64,000 nucleotides of DNA from Clarkia xantiana subsp. parviflora (taxonomy: Eukaryota; Streptophyta; Magnoliopsida; Myrtales; Onagraceae). Under the pieces are notes generated by a model that was given only the letters and a program-made list of their open reading frames with translations, was not told where the DNA came from and searched no databases. Positions 32,502 through 42,147 of the stretch are shown one piece after another (position 1 is the first letter of the stretch; the number at the start of each line of letters is the position of its first letter). The stretch covers positions 9,045,066 to 9,109,065 of the forward strand of contig JAPTYO010000059.1 in assembly GCA_036873135.1 (NCBI GenBank), given 5' to 3'. Both the position numbers and the translations under genes were made by a program.

Positions 32502-33206
32502 TTAACATTTACCTGTCTGCTTGCGCTTGGCATGATACAACGGACAATCCTTCTTCACATGTCCGCTATTTTTGCAAATGAAGCATACTTTACCTCGAGA
32601 TGTCGAATCTGCAATTTTCTTCTCCAGATTCAACCGTTCCTCCTCGTAAACACAATGAGAAATGAGCTCATTAACACTCCACTTCTCTTTCTGACAGTTA
32701 TGAGCAACTTCAATTCGACCGAATTGAGGGGGAAGCGAAATCAAAACTAAATGCACAAGAAGGTCCTCAGAAACGCCCAAGTTAAGCGCGTTGAGTTTGG
32801 AAGCAATACTAGCCATTTCCAGAATATGCTCTCTTACGTTTCCTTTGCCCGCCTCGTACCTCATCGACACAAGATTCGACATAAGGGAACTTATCTCTGC
32901 CTTTTCGTTTTTAGCGAAATGCTTCTCAGCAGCAGCAAGAAATGATTTAGCATTACTTGCCTCTTCCGACAGAACATTTACGTATAATTCAGGAATCTTT
33001 TGCTTCATGATCATGAGACTCAGACGATCAGATCGTTCCCACTGCTCCAAGGAACTCTGGTCAGTGGGTTGATCTGTCCGTAGTGCTAAGTCCAGATCCA
33101 TTAATGCAAGAACAAGCATAACCTTCTCTTTCCAGGCCTTGAAGTTTGTCCCGGACAGCATTGGGATGGAGTCGATTGTGGCAGTAACTTGAGTATTATT
33201 ATCCAC
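32502..33206 (-). CDS. Stand-alone Copia-type Gag protein (UBN2 family with CCHC knuckle)
   Basis: An intact 234-codon frame. It starts MDNNTQVTATIDS and has LSGTNFKAWKEKVMLVLALMD, then the Gag helices, and ends with a zinc knuckle CFICKNSGHVKKDC. No protease, integrase or RT follows within reach and no LTR adjoins. Near its 3' end CAGACAG/GTAAAT looks like a splice donor, so a longer spliced product is possible. It may be a relic of a Copia element or a captured gag; the frame is undamaged. It lies tail-to-tail with the kinase-PP2C gene, about 410 bp beyond its stop. Confidence 0.7.
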   Translation of the reverse strand: MDNNTQVTATIDSIPMLSGTNFKAWKEKVMLVLALMDLDLALRTDQPTDQSSLEQWERSDRLSLMIMKQKIPELYVNVLSEEASNAKSFLAAAEKHFAKNEKAEISSLMSNLVSMRYEAGKGNVREHILEMASIASKLNALNLGVSEDLLVHLVLISLPPQFGRIEVAHNCQKEKWSVNELISHCVYEEERLNLEKKIADSTSRGKVCFICKNSGHVKKDCPLYHAKRKQTGKC

Positions 33207-34287
33207 AGCAACAACTGAAGTTGAACAAACAACAAAAACTTACTTTATCCCTGAAACCGGTTTTAAAAACAATGAGGAACCGGCTTAAAATATTAGGGAG
33301 GGTCCAGTCCATCCATACTGAAACCGGTTTCGAACTGAACCGGCCCAGCCCAACATAAAAAAATGTGAGTCCACCAAATAACGCCGTCTGCGTCAGCGAT
33401 CATTACGATTCAAAATGAACCGGAAAAATACCGGACCAGTTGGAATTTAGGTGCCGCTACCGCATTTGTTATTTTCAAGTTGGTTCGTCAACATATAATA
33501 AGACGGAAACTATAAATAATAACTCAATTTTTTCAAGAAACAAAATATATATTCTTTTACTTGGTCTCTAGAACTATATATATCGAACGGAATATTTTTA
33601 TTTCTAATAATCGTAAGAGCATTTTATATGGACAGTTCACATGAAAAATATATGTAAATCGCATGTTTCATGTGTCACACTTGCTGATCCATAAACCTAA
33701 GGAATAAGATCTATATTGATTGACAGTTTGATGGAATGACCGAACTCATTCTTCATTTAACTGAGCCCACTTATTCACCCAAATTGATCGGTTTACCATT
33801 AGCAAGCAATCAAGCATGTCAAACCCATAGAGCGTAAAAAAACATTCATAGTTAGTATTTTACTATTTATGATCCAAAAAAAATGTAAAAATAATACCTT
33901 ACTCTTTCGATCCGAATCCGATACTAATTAAAATTATTGTAAATATAGATTAAAAGTAAAAACACATGTAAATCAGTGCATGTACTTATCATTGGTAATT
34001 TTTTTTTAAACCATAAAAGCATCCAACCGGCAAGCAAGATAAATAAATGGCGATGAAAAGGATTGTCTTCAAAAGTATCAGGTCAATGAAACCCGAGACG
34101 TCTGCAATTCTAAACCAGACCCAACCACAAAGCTTCATCGGTTCCATGGATGATGAGTTTTACACAATCCTCAAATAAACACAACAATTCAATTCTTAAT
34201 CACCAAAAACCCTAATTAGTTCACCGAATCAAATAGTCTAATTAGGGTTTGAAAGCATGGATTTGGGCAGTAAAGGCATACAAGTTT
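33207..34287. other. Intergenic, no gene seen
   Basis: 33240-33440 has several AACCGGTTT-type motifs that might be remnants of a MITE, with no clear ends. The rest is AT-rich. Bases 34130-34287 are probable 3' UTR of the exonuclease gene on the minus strand. Confidence 0.4.
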
Positions 34288-34917
34288 TTACACACCTTGC
34301 GGCTTGTCGCTGAGGCGCCGCCCGATTTCGAAGGAAAGGAAGGCATCGAGACATGCGTACTGCACCTGGGCGCTGGTCAGCCACTCATAGTCCCACCTGC
34401 TGCGCGATATCGTCTTCGGCTTCTGCACGTCTTTCCCCAATATCTCCTTCGCCATCGTCTTCAGCCCCGCCTTCTTCATCTCTCTAGGCGCCATATCCCT
34501 CAGGTCCATGGTTTTAGCGACTCGGAGGTTGTAGTCGCAGAGAAGCTTCTCCACGTCCTCTTCAATGCCGACGCCGACGAACGTGTTGGCTGTGTCGCCG
34601 AGGAAGTCAATTAACAACCGGGGGACGTGCGGAGAGTGGAGGATCTGGAAAATGAGGCAGGCCGGGCCGCGCCGACCGGCGGCGCAGAGCTGGATAGTGG
34701 CTACGGGGTGGTCGGTGTTGGAGAAGTTAGGGCGCCATTCAACGTCCAAGCCTACCAGGAAGGGCTGGGGCCGGGATACAGAGAGGTCCGCGATCCACTG
34801 ATCGACCATCGGCGGAGAACAGGTGAGGAGGATAGGGATCTGGATGTCGAAGAAGGTGAGATCGTAACGATTATAGGTTTCTTCTGGCAATTGGTGGTCC
34901 AGGATGGATATTGACAT
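34288..34917 (-). CDS. WRN-like 3'-5' exonuclease domain protein
   Basis: Single-exon gene of 209 codons. Start chosen at MSISILDHQ (34915-34917), matching relatives that begin with this segment; an in-frame ATG ten codons upstream (34945-34947) is possible. DEDDy exonuclease motifs are in order: ExoI FLVGLDVEWRP (Asp and Glu), ExoII FVGVGIEEDVEKL, ExoIII YACLDAFLSFEIG (Tyr and Asp). The family removes nucleotides from 3' ends of DNA or RNA; plant members are small, stand-alone versions of the Werner exonuclease domain. No helicase part. The frame is intact. About 240 bp separate the start from a retroposed insertion at 35169. Confidence 0.9.
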   Translation of the reverse strand: MSISILDHQLPEETYNRYDLTFFDIQIPILLTCSPPMVDQWIADLSVSRPQPFLVGLDVEWRPNFSNTDHPVATIQLCAAGRRGPACLIFQILHSPHVPRLLIDFLGDTANTFVGVGIEEDVEKLLCDYNLRVAKTMDLRDMAPREMKKAGLKTMAKEILGKDVQKPKTISRSRWDYEWLTSAQVQYACLDAFLSFEIGRRLSDKPQGV

Positions 34918-35168
34918 GGCTAATTTCTTCTTCTGACTGCGCAACAAGTCTGAAGAGTTAGAAAGACTAAAGACCCCGAGAAAGAGAAAGCAGAGAGGGT
35001 GAGACTAGACTAGAGAGACGAATACCTTTTTTTGAGTGAGAGACTAGAAGACGAAGATTTTTTTTTTTTGGTGAATAGAAGACGAAGATGGATCAGTTAT
35101 CTATTTATTGTAATATATAATATAGATATAGATAATTATTATTATTTCTTTTTTTCCAAAAGTACTTT

Positions 35169-36526
35169 TTGATTTTCAAGTGGCCGATTTTATTAGTAAT
35201 TAAAGACTATTACAATCTACCCAAAGACTGACATCGCTCTGGGGATATTGGTTAGCGTCCAATATCCGAACAAGTAGAGTTGATGCGGCTAAAATAACAG
35301 AAGTTAGAAAAACAAAGTGCGAAACAGAAATACAGATAATAAAACAGAAATTAAAGAAGCAAATCGGCTAATTGACGGAGATGACCCCAGGCAAAGGATA
35401 GAAGCTTGAGGAGGAGGAAATCCACTGATCAGCAACACCCGAAGCCCTTCGGAGGGTAGAAGAATCTCCCTCAAGAGCGACATAGCTAACAGAAGACCTG
35501 CACACCAAGCGATACCAGACAGGACCCACAATAGAATCGGAAACACACAGAACTCTATAAACAAACAAGGATGACCGCATGACCGGTGTAGAGATTTCTA
35601 GGTGGTAGGGGCTGTATGAAACCAGTCTACCGAAGCACCCCTGCCCGTGAAACATCCGCGAAGGACTAGCGCACTTCGGGGGTGTCACAGAAAAGCTCTA
35701 CTTCTCCGCAGGGAGAAGGGAAATGAGATACGACCGCGATTGCGGTCGTATCGTGGATACCCCGAGGGGTAAAAGATCATGCAGTGGCTCATTCCGAGAA
35801 CGAAGCGTTGGTTCTGACAAACCATGGGTTCAGCTGGAAGGGGCAGATGGGGGAGGGTAGTAGGCTGTACCGCCAAGATGTAGTCGAGTTTGAGCTTAAA
35901 ACGGTGAACAGCATCCAGGACAGCGCGTGGAGGGGCGTAGGCGACCGACGCACGACATTGGGGCAGCAGGGGTGGACCGTGGCGGCTGGTGGAGGCGCGT
36001 GTTAGCGCGTATGGCGGCGCGTCGGCGCGCATGGCAGCGCGTGTGAGTGACTGGTGGACGGCGCGTGGACGCGCGTGGGGCGCGTGTGGAGGCGCGTGCG
36101 TCGCACATGTCGGCGTGTGACAGCACGTGTAGGCGAGTGGCGGCGCGTGGGACCCCGTGGAGGTGGTTGTGGTGGTGGTGGGGGGTCCTTGTGTGGTCTC
36201 GTGGGTGGTAGTGGTGGAGGTGAGGGTGTACTGGGGGACATGAGGGGCGAGCGGGTGGAGCGGACTCCGCGATTTGGCGATGCGAAGGTGAAGCGTGGGA
36301 TGAAAGCGAGGTTGAACAAATACATCCGCTGTGGTGGGGCTTCCGACTTTGGCTTGTGCGGGAGAAAGAGTTGCTCCATGCTCATGGCCGACGAGAGAGT
36401 TTGCGAGAGCAGTGACTTCCCTTCGGGTTTTGGATCGAGAGAGGGAGACATCCGTTCCGGCCGAGGCAAAGCTATTCAGAAGCTAGAGAGTTTCTGAATA
36501 GTGCCTTGAGAGGAACTTTTGGGTTC
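35169..36526 (-). mobile_element. Retroposed segment with a 13-bp target duplication, identity unknown
   Basis: The 13-bp direct repeat CCAAAAGTACTTT (35156-35168 and 36527-36539) flanks 1,358 bp. Long, odd-length duplications are typical of LINE/SINE-type target-primed insertion. On the minus strand the insert starts GC-rich (36526 down to about 35700) and ends AT-rich with CTAATAAAATCGG, but has no long poly(A). Minus-strand frames at 36002-36469 (Pro-rich) and 35368-35688 show no family I recognise. It includes a block of degenerate GGCGCGTG repeats at 35990-36150. It could be a non-autonomous LINE or a retrocopied transcript. Confidence 0.55.
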
Positions 36527-36539
36527 CCAAAAGTACTTT

Positions 36540-36837
36540 ATAATATATATTTATATACCAAAGATTATTAGATTGTTTGATAAAAAAAGATTATTAGATT
36601 TTTTTAGATGCTGGTGTTTATTTGTAAATATATCTTATATTCATTAAGATTATATGTACCCCGTTAAATACTAAATATCTAGCTCTATTTTCATTTTATT
36701 TTATTTTTTAATATAAAACTGCAAATAATAATTACCAAAACTTGTTTAGAGTAAATAAATTGGACTTTTAAACCTAGCAATTAGATAGTGACATCAATTT
36801 TATAATTAAAAACTTTCTGATTTTCGCATGAGGAGCA
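36540..36837. other. AT-rich stretch, nothing called
   Basis: Intergenic sequence between the retroposed segment and a MITE cluster; no open frame or repeat structure was supported. Confidence 0.4.
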
Positions 36838-37060
36838 CATGCTCCAAGAGCACCATGCTTTTGGTTTTTTTTATTACTACGGTGGACTTAATTGTAATAT
36901 ATGTAAAACTTTGAAAGTATGAAAAAATATGAAATTTTTTAACCACACCTTATATTTGCATTATACTATTAATAATATCAATTTTCCTTTAGGGTTCACC
37001 CTTAGGGCAATAGAAAAATACAAATTTTTTAACCAAAAGCATGGTGCTCTTGGAGCATGA
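36838..37060. mobile_element. MITE-like element with about 29-bp TIRs
   Basis: CATGCTCCAAGAGCACCATG... at the left and its exact complement at 37032-37060 (...AACCAAAAGCATGG onward) enclose about 165 bp of AT-rich DNA. TIR match is close to perfect over about 29 bp. Flanking duplication is not evident, so edges may extend further out. Confidence 0.6.
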
Positions 37061-37114
37061 TAGAAAGGTCCTAAAAAATTTCATATTTTTTCATACTTAA
37101 AAAAAAAAAAAAAT

Positions 37115-37200
37115 TACGAACTGTTGTGTACACCTTTAGACACAACAGTTCGTAAATTTGTGTACACCTTTAGACACAACAGTTCGTAAATTTGTGTCTC
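37115..37200. repeat. Short hairpin plus duplicated arm
   Basis: TTACGAACTGTTGTGT and ACACAACAGTTCGTAA form a perfect 16-bp inverted repeat around ACACCTTTAG. The second arm and loop are then repeated once in direct orientation (TGTGTACACCTTTAGACACA twice). Similar ACGAACTG-TGTCTCTTTAA sequence reappears at 38874-38895. Confidence 0.7.
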
Positions 37201-37235
37201 TTTAATTTTTTTTGTGACTATTTTTTTATGGATGA

Positions 37236-37322
37236 AATGTTGTGTCCCTTCAAGTATTTATTATTTTCATATATATAACTATAATTATTTAACCAAATAA
37301 TATTATTATATTGCTACAGAGT
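37236..37322. repeat. Dispersed repeat, copy A
   Basis: TGTTGTGTCCCTTCAAGTATTTATTAT... through TTTAACCAAATAATATTATTATATTGCTACAGAGT matches 63915-64000 closely. A partial relative lies at 38930-38950 (TGAAATATTGTGTCCCTAC). It may be the subterminal part of a DNA transposon; the ends are not resolved. Confidence 0.6.
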
Positions 37323-37365
37323 CCAAAAGGACCGAGTGACCCTAAAAAACAGAGTTCAACTTCAA

Positions 37366-37570
37366 CCGCTACAAGAAAAAAACGTTTCTCCCAGAGTCAA
37401 AATTGGTCGGAACCCTGCTGGAGATGGCATGTTACGTTCGTTTTCCGTCGTATATGGCTTGTGGTAAAAACGATAGCTGGAACTCGGTCGGAAACGTTCC
37501 TGGCATGCAAAATCGGCCGAAAAACTTTGCCTACGGGAAATCTCCGTATGGAAAAAGAAGGTACATTAAG
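37366..37570. mobile_element. Possible CACTA (En/Spm-type) terminus
   Basis: GCTACAAGAAAAAAACG at 37369 resembles the CACTACAAGAAAAA end of plant CACTA elements, with G replacing A in the second position. It is followed by repeated GGTCGGAA / TTCCGTCG / CGGCCGAAAA motifs typical of subterminal repeats of that group. No opposite end or transposase was found. Confidence 0.35.
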
Positions 37571-37678
37571 TACGATATTTTTTTTTCAAAATTTCTAGAA
37601 TTTTTATTGTACTATTAATAAAAACGATTCTATGATGGGTCACCATTAAGACAATAGGAAAATAACAAATCATGCTAA

Positions 37679-38059
37679 TGTCATGGACCTGGAGCATACA
37701 CCCAATGTGAACGGAATCCATCCAAAGATGGCAACCAAGGAGGGTTAAGTCACAAGTGTCCCGATACGATGTATCCGTCTAGGTTCGTTGTATTAGATGA
37801 TAGAATTAGAAGATGCCACTTTCCATACATGTCTCCCCATTAAATGTAAATCTTCCTTTGAGAGCATTCCCCACTTGTATAAATAGGGGTCCTCTCCTTC
37901 ATTTGTAATCATCCAAGAGTTGAGCAAATACAATACATAAGAATTCTCTCTTCATATTCATAGCTTTAGTTCTTGTGATCGAGGGTTAGGCTGACTTAGG
38001 AGCGGTTCCTAAGGCCGCACGGGTGAGGAAAAGTTAGGGAAAACTCCAAGACCATGACA
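37679..38059 (+). mobile_element. Solo LTR, 381 bp
   Basis: Begins TGTCATGG and ends CCATGACA, perfect 8-bp inverted ends with TG...CA. CTAA flanks both sides (37675-37678 and 38060-38063), a 4-bp duplication. A TATA box TATAAATAGGGG at about 37877 gives plus orientation. The family was not identified. No internal region remains, so it probably formed by LTR-LTR recombination. Confidence 0.75.
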
Positions 38060-38236
38060 CTAAGCTTACTGAATACACATGCAAAAAAAAAAATGAGGCC
38101 AATGTATGTTTCAAAAACTACATACTACTAACTAATATTTTTCTTTAAAATATCTAAAATGTGAGGCAAGTAATTGTGTTGTATTAAAAACTATCTACTA
38201 CTTATTAATATATTATTATCATTATTATTAGAATTA

Positions 38237-38772
38237 GGGATTTTAATCAAACAAGTACATGAGATAATATCAATTGAGAAAATGATATATGAGATCTTTT
38301 TTATGATTTTTAGGTACCGGGCGAACAAGTCCAAATTGTTTCACCAATCAAAATTATATCCCAATTAACCAAGCTCGGGTGAGCCCACAGATAGGTCTGG
38401 CTATGCTTAGGTTCACCTGTCCTAAATACTCAAACCATGGCCTGATCTAGCTCTAGACTCGACCCGGGCTAGCTAGGTCAATTGAGACCTAGGTTTGATT
38501 GGGGTCCATACTCCATTCGGACCTAGGTCCCAATTGACCAAGTTCAGGTCGAGCATATGGCTATGTTCGGTCATGGTTAGGGTTCGCATGACCTATGCGA
38601 CACTTACCATGGCCGGACCTAGCCCTGACTCTACCCGAGCTAGGTCAATTGAGACATAGTTCCGATTGGTGCAACAATTTGGACTTCTCATGTACCTAAA
38701 AGTCTCAAAAAATATCTCGGGTACCAATTTGTTAACGAGTGTTATCTCAGGTACCTGTTTGATTTTAAACCC
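38237..38772. mobile_element. Mutator-like foldback MITE (536 bp)
   Basis: Ends GGGATTTTAATCAAACAAGT and ACCTGTTTGATTTTAAACCC continue as imperfect inverted repeats over about 160 bp per arm. The 9-bp flanks TTAGAATTA (38228-38236) and TTAGATTTA (38773-38781) match at eight positions. The middle carries CTAGGTC/GACCTAG and AGCTCGGGT motifs. It is a different family from 15002-16059. Confidence 0.8.
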
Positions 38773-38949
38773 TTAGATTTATAAAAGTGCAAAGTATTTT
38801 CGCAAGTAACTATTGTGTCTTTTTTAAGTGAAAAATCATCACAAACTATTGTATCTTAAAAAAAAAAAAATTAACGAACTGCTGTCTCTTTAATTTTTTT
38901 TTTTTTTTTATAATGGCTATTTTTTAAGGTTGAAATATTGTGTCCCTAC

Positions 38950-40077
38950 TGTAAACACCTAATTTTGGTATGCGCGACACGTATGTAACATGTTAAAAAT
39001 GTTATGTGTAACGCGTTTAAAAAAAGAAATATCTAAGTATGGAAGGTCACGGGGTTGCTAAAAATATGTTTAGCTTAAATTTGGAAAGTGTATCTGCATT
39101 TAATAATATGTAATATTCAGAAAATATACAATATATATTTATGGTAATATTCATAAATATATGTGTATAATTTTCGGATTTTTAGGGGTGTATATTGTGG
39201 TAATATTGCTTTCCTAATTTGTGAGATTTCAATTTACCTATAAATAGACCTAGCATCAATGTAAAAAAACACACAGAAATTAGACAGCAATAAAATACTA
39301 TTTTTTCTCAAATTCGTGCTAGACTTTTTTTTTCTTCACTACTTCTTCTCCCGCTGTGACCGCAACCCACCGGAGGTACCAGGAATTGCATCGCCGTCCG
39401 CCCGTCCTGCTGCCGGAGATCGAGCTCATCGTCGCCAGCCCGCCCTCTGCCACCGGAGCTCGCCAGGCCGACCCGTCGGACCAACCAAGACTGACTACCG
39501 CTGCTGTCCAAGCATGCCCTCCGCGTCGCCTGATCAGAGCTCGCGTCGTCGCCCGCCATCCCTGCTAGTGCCGCCTGACCTCTACTGTCCCGGGTTGTCG
39601 CCGGAATCGTCATCTGCTGCTGGTCCAGAGTTGCCGTCGTGGTTACCATCTCCGACAGGTAACTTCGCACGCTCTGCTGCGTTTTTTTTTAATAATTAAT
39701 TATTTATATTATTTATTCAGTATTATTATTATTATATAATGTTAGCTAAGTAATCAGAATGTGAATTTAATTGGATAGTATATTTTCTTGTAAATATATG
39801 TGTATGATATGTAATTACTAAATTATGCATTGATTTGAGCATGATTAGTTTTATTTAGATTTTATTAGGGATTTAGATGCATAGTAGGTTTTTTAGGCTT
39901 AAGTTCGTTGTTAATAATAATTCGTGTATAAAAATTAGTTTAATTTTTTTTATATCTTTAAGTTAATTAGTCGTAATGAATGTTTAAATTCTAAAATCGG
40001 CAAATAGGTTAATTAAATACCGAAAGTGCGTGGTAATTTTTTTTTTAATTCGTAACAGAACCCCCTGAACTCAAATT
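38950..40077 (+). other. Possible LTR/leader upstream of the Ogre-like fragment
   Basis: TGTAAACACCTAATTTTGG at 38950 looks like a plant Gypsy LTR start, and CCTATAAATAGACC at 39237 like its TATA box. A GC-rich stretch at 39340-39670 follows, then AT-rich DNA to the RT fragment. No LTR end or primer site was found, so the assignment rests on order alone. Open frames in the GC-rich part match nothing I know. Confidence 0.3.
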
Positions 40078-41244
40078 TTGGATCGTAGACCGATAGATAC
40101 ATCAATTGTGCAACATACTTTGCCTATATATACTGAGAAGTTCAAGCCCAAAAGACAGCATTTAAGGCGGCAAAGTCTAGACTTACTCCTCAAGATCAAT
40201 GAAGAAATCATCAAGCAGATTAACGTGGGGTTCCTTGAGGTGTGCAACTACTCCGAGTGGGTCGCCAATATTGTCGTTGTACCGAAGAAGGATGGTCGTG
40301 TTCGAGTCTGTGTTGATTATCGAGATCTAAACAAGGCTAGCCCGAAGGACAACTTTCCACTCCCTCATATTGACATGTTAGTCGATAACACGGCACGATA
40401 CAACATGTTCTCCTTCATGGATGAGTTCTCTGGATACAATCAAATCAAAATGGCGGAAGAGGGCAAGTCAAAAACCACTTTCATCACAATGTGGGGCACT
40501 TTTGCTACGAGGTCATGCCTTTCGGACTCAAGAACGCGGGGGCAACTTACCAGAGAGCAATGGTGACATTGTTCCACGACATGATGCATAAGAAGATAGA
40601 AGTGTATGTCAATGATATGATCGCAAAGTCCCGTGAAGATGAAGACCACCTTCTCAACTTGCGGATGCTCTTTGAACGGCTCAAGAAGTTTAAACTCAGG
40701 CTTAATCCAGCAAAATGCACATTCGGAGTAACATCCGGCAAGTTGCTGGGTTTATAGTCATCAAGAAGGGTATAGAAGTGGATGCCGACAAGGTCAAGGC
40801 GATCTTATACCTTCCAGCACCATCTACCGTCAATGAGGTAAGAAGCTTGCTCAGACGTTTGAATTACATCGCAAGGTTCATCGCTAATATGACGAACAAG
40901 TGTCAACCTTTGTTCCGCCTCCTGCAAAAAAATGCATTGATTGAATGGGATGAAGAGTGTCAGCATGCCTTCGATTCAATCAAAACATATCTCGTCAATT
41001 CACCAGTCCTGGTCCCACCCACTCCAGGTCGGCCGCTTATTTTGTATCTGGCGGTTCGAAAAGGCTCATTGGGATGCATGTTGGGGCAACTAGATGAAGA
41101 TGGCCAGACGGAACACGCCATTTATTGCCTCAGCAAGAAGTTCACTGAAGGAAAGGCCAAATACACGGAAGTGGAAATGACGAGTTGCGCGTTGTTATGG
41201 GTGATGCAACGACTTCGACAGTATACGTTATATATATTACACCA
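40078..41244 (+). pseudogene. Ogre-like Ty3/Gypsy reverse transcriptase-RNase H fragment
   Basis: Reads the RT N-terminus (KPKRQHLRRQSLDLLLKINEE), WVANIVVVPKKDGRVRVCV, FSFMDEFSGYNQIKMA, then after a frameshift near 40490 MPFGLKNAGATYQ and YVNDMIAKS. The catalytic YVDD has become YVND (about 40600-40611). A further frameshift near 40740 leads into RNase H (LILYLAVRKGSLGCML, AIYCLSKKF). It is cut off at YTLYILHH by the Tat-3 LTR at 41245. RT sequence style is that of the Ogre lineage. No gag, protease or integrase remains. Confidence 0.85.
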
Positions 41245-42113
41245 TGTTGGAATATGATTCGAGGTAACCTTAGATAGAACAATTCGAGTTATGACTATAA
41301 GGATAGACAGGCAAAAAGTCGAATACGTCTAAAAGCGAGACCAGAAGAAAATAAGTCGACGACCATTTCCACTCAAAACGACAAGGCAAAGACAAATGGT
41401 CGACGACTATATATGAAGAAGTTGACTTTTGAAGAACGACTAACAAAAGAAGGCGACTAAATCACTCAAGGTTCTCCTATTAAGGTACGAGTCGAGTCGA
41501 TAGCCAGAACACCATTGAAGAAACCTTCCTCTTAAGGAAAGTGATATGTGGTGACCTGCTTTGACCGCCTTAGAAGAAACCTTCCCTCCTAAGGAAAAGA
41601 CACCAGCTGGTAACCTGCTCGCCGCCTTTAGGTCCAAAGAAACCTTCCTCTCAAGGTAAAACTTAGGTGGCAACCTGCTTATCACCTAGTTAAAGAAACC
41701 TTCCACAGTAAGAAATGGTGAATTGGCGACCTACTTGTCACCTACTGACTCTTCACCGTCCCTTTCAACCAATCTAAGGAATGCAACCACCACCATTGAA
41801 CATCCAATCAAGGCACAGCAAGCCGCCATTTAAATTCAGTAATATCTCCCTATAAATAGGGAAACATTCTAAATATTTGAAAATCTTGATTCTCGTATTT
41901 TACAATACTCTTACATAAATCAATTACTGACTTAAGCTTCGGAGTGGAATCAGGGGCCATCCCCACCCCTTTTCAGGTCCTCGCCTAGCACAAAGCTCCT
42001 AAAGGAAACTAAGTACCTGAGAGGTCGAGAAAGATACTTAAAAGAGTTAGCTCCCGGCGAGACCTTGAAGTCCACTACTAGAAGTTCAAGGCCATGTAAT
42101 CTTGATTCCAACA
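41245..42113 (+). repeat. 5' LTR of Tat-3 (869 bp)
   Basis: Starts TGTTGGAATATG and ends TTGATTCCAACA. TATA box CTATAAATAGGG at about 41850. U3 holds about four diverged repeats around GAAACCTTCC...AAGG...CAACCTGCT (41520-41750), related to the 57-bp repeats of the solo LTR at 61055. The GAATCAGGGGCCATCCCCACCCC segment near the 3' end is shared with that LTR. Confidence 0.85.
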
Positions 42114-42134
42114 TTTGGCGCCGTCTGTGGGAAT
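42114..42134 (+). other. Primer binding site of Tat-3
   Basis: TTTGGCGCCGTCTGTGGGAA directly follows the LTR, the same core as in Tat-1 and Tat-2. Confidence 0.85.
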
Positions 42135-42147
42135 GAGATGAAGAAGT

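Noticed and set aside
33240..33440. A third copy of the CCGGTTC-rich hAT-type MITE
   Set aside because: It shares AACCGG motifs but lacks the CAGTGTTATCAGA termini and 8-bp duplication.
36002..36497. Pro-rich (minus) and Gly-rich (plus) frames of about 150 codons
   Set aside because: Both strands are open through GC-rich repeats; no recognisable domain. Kept only as part of the retroposed segment.
39316..39699. 127-codon plus-strand frame
   Set aside because: GC-rich low-complexity stretch with an equally long frame on the other strand and no family resemblance; possibly LTR or leader.
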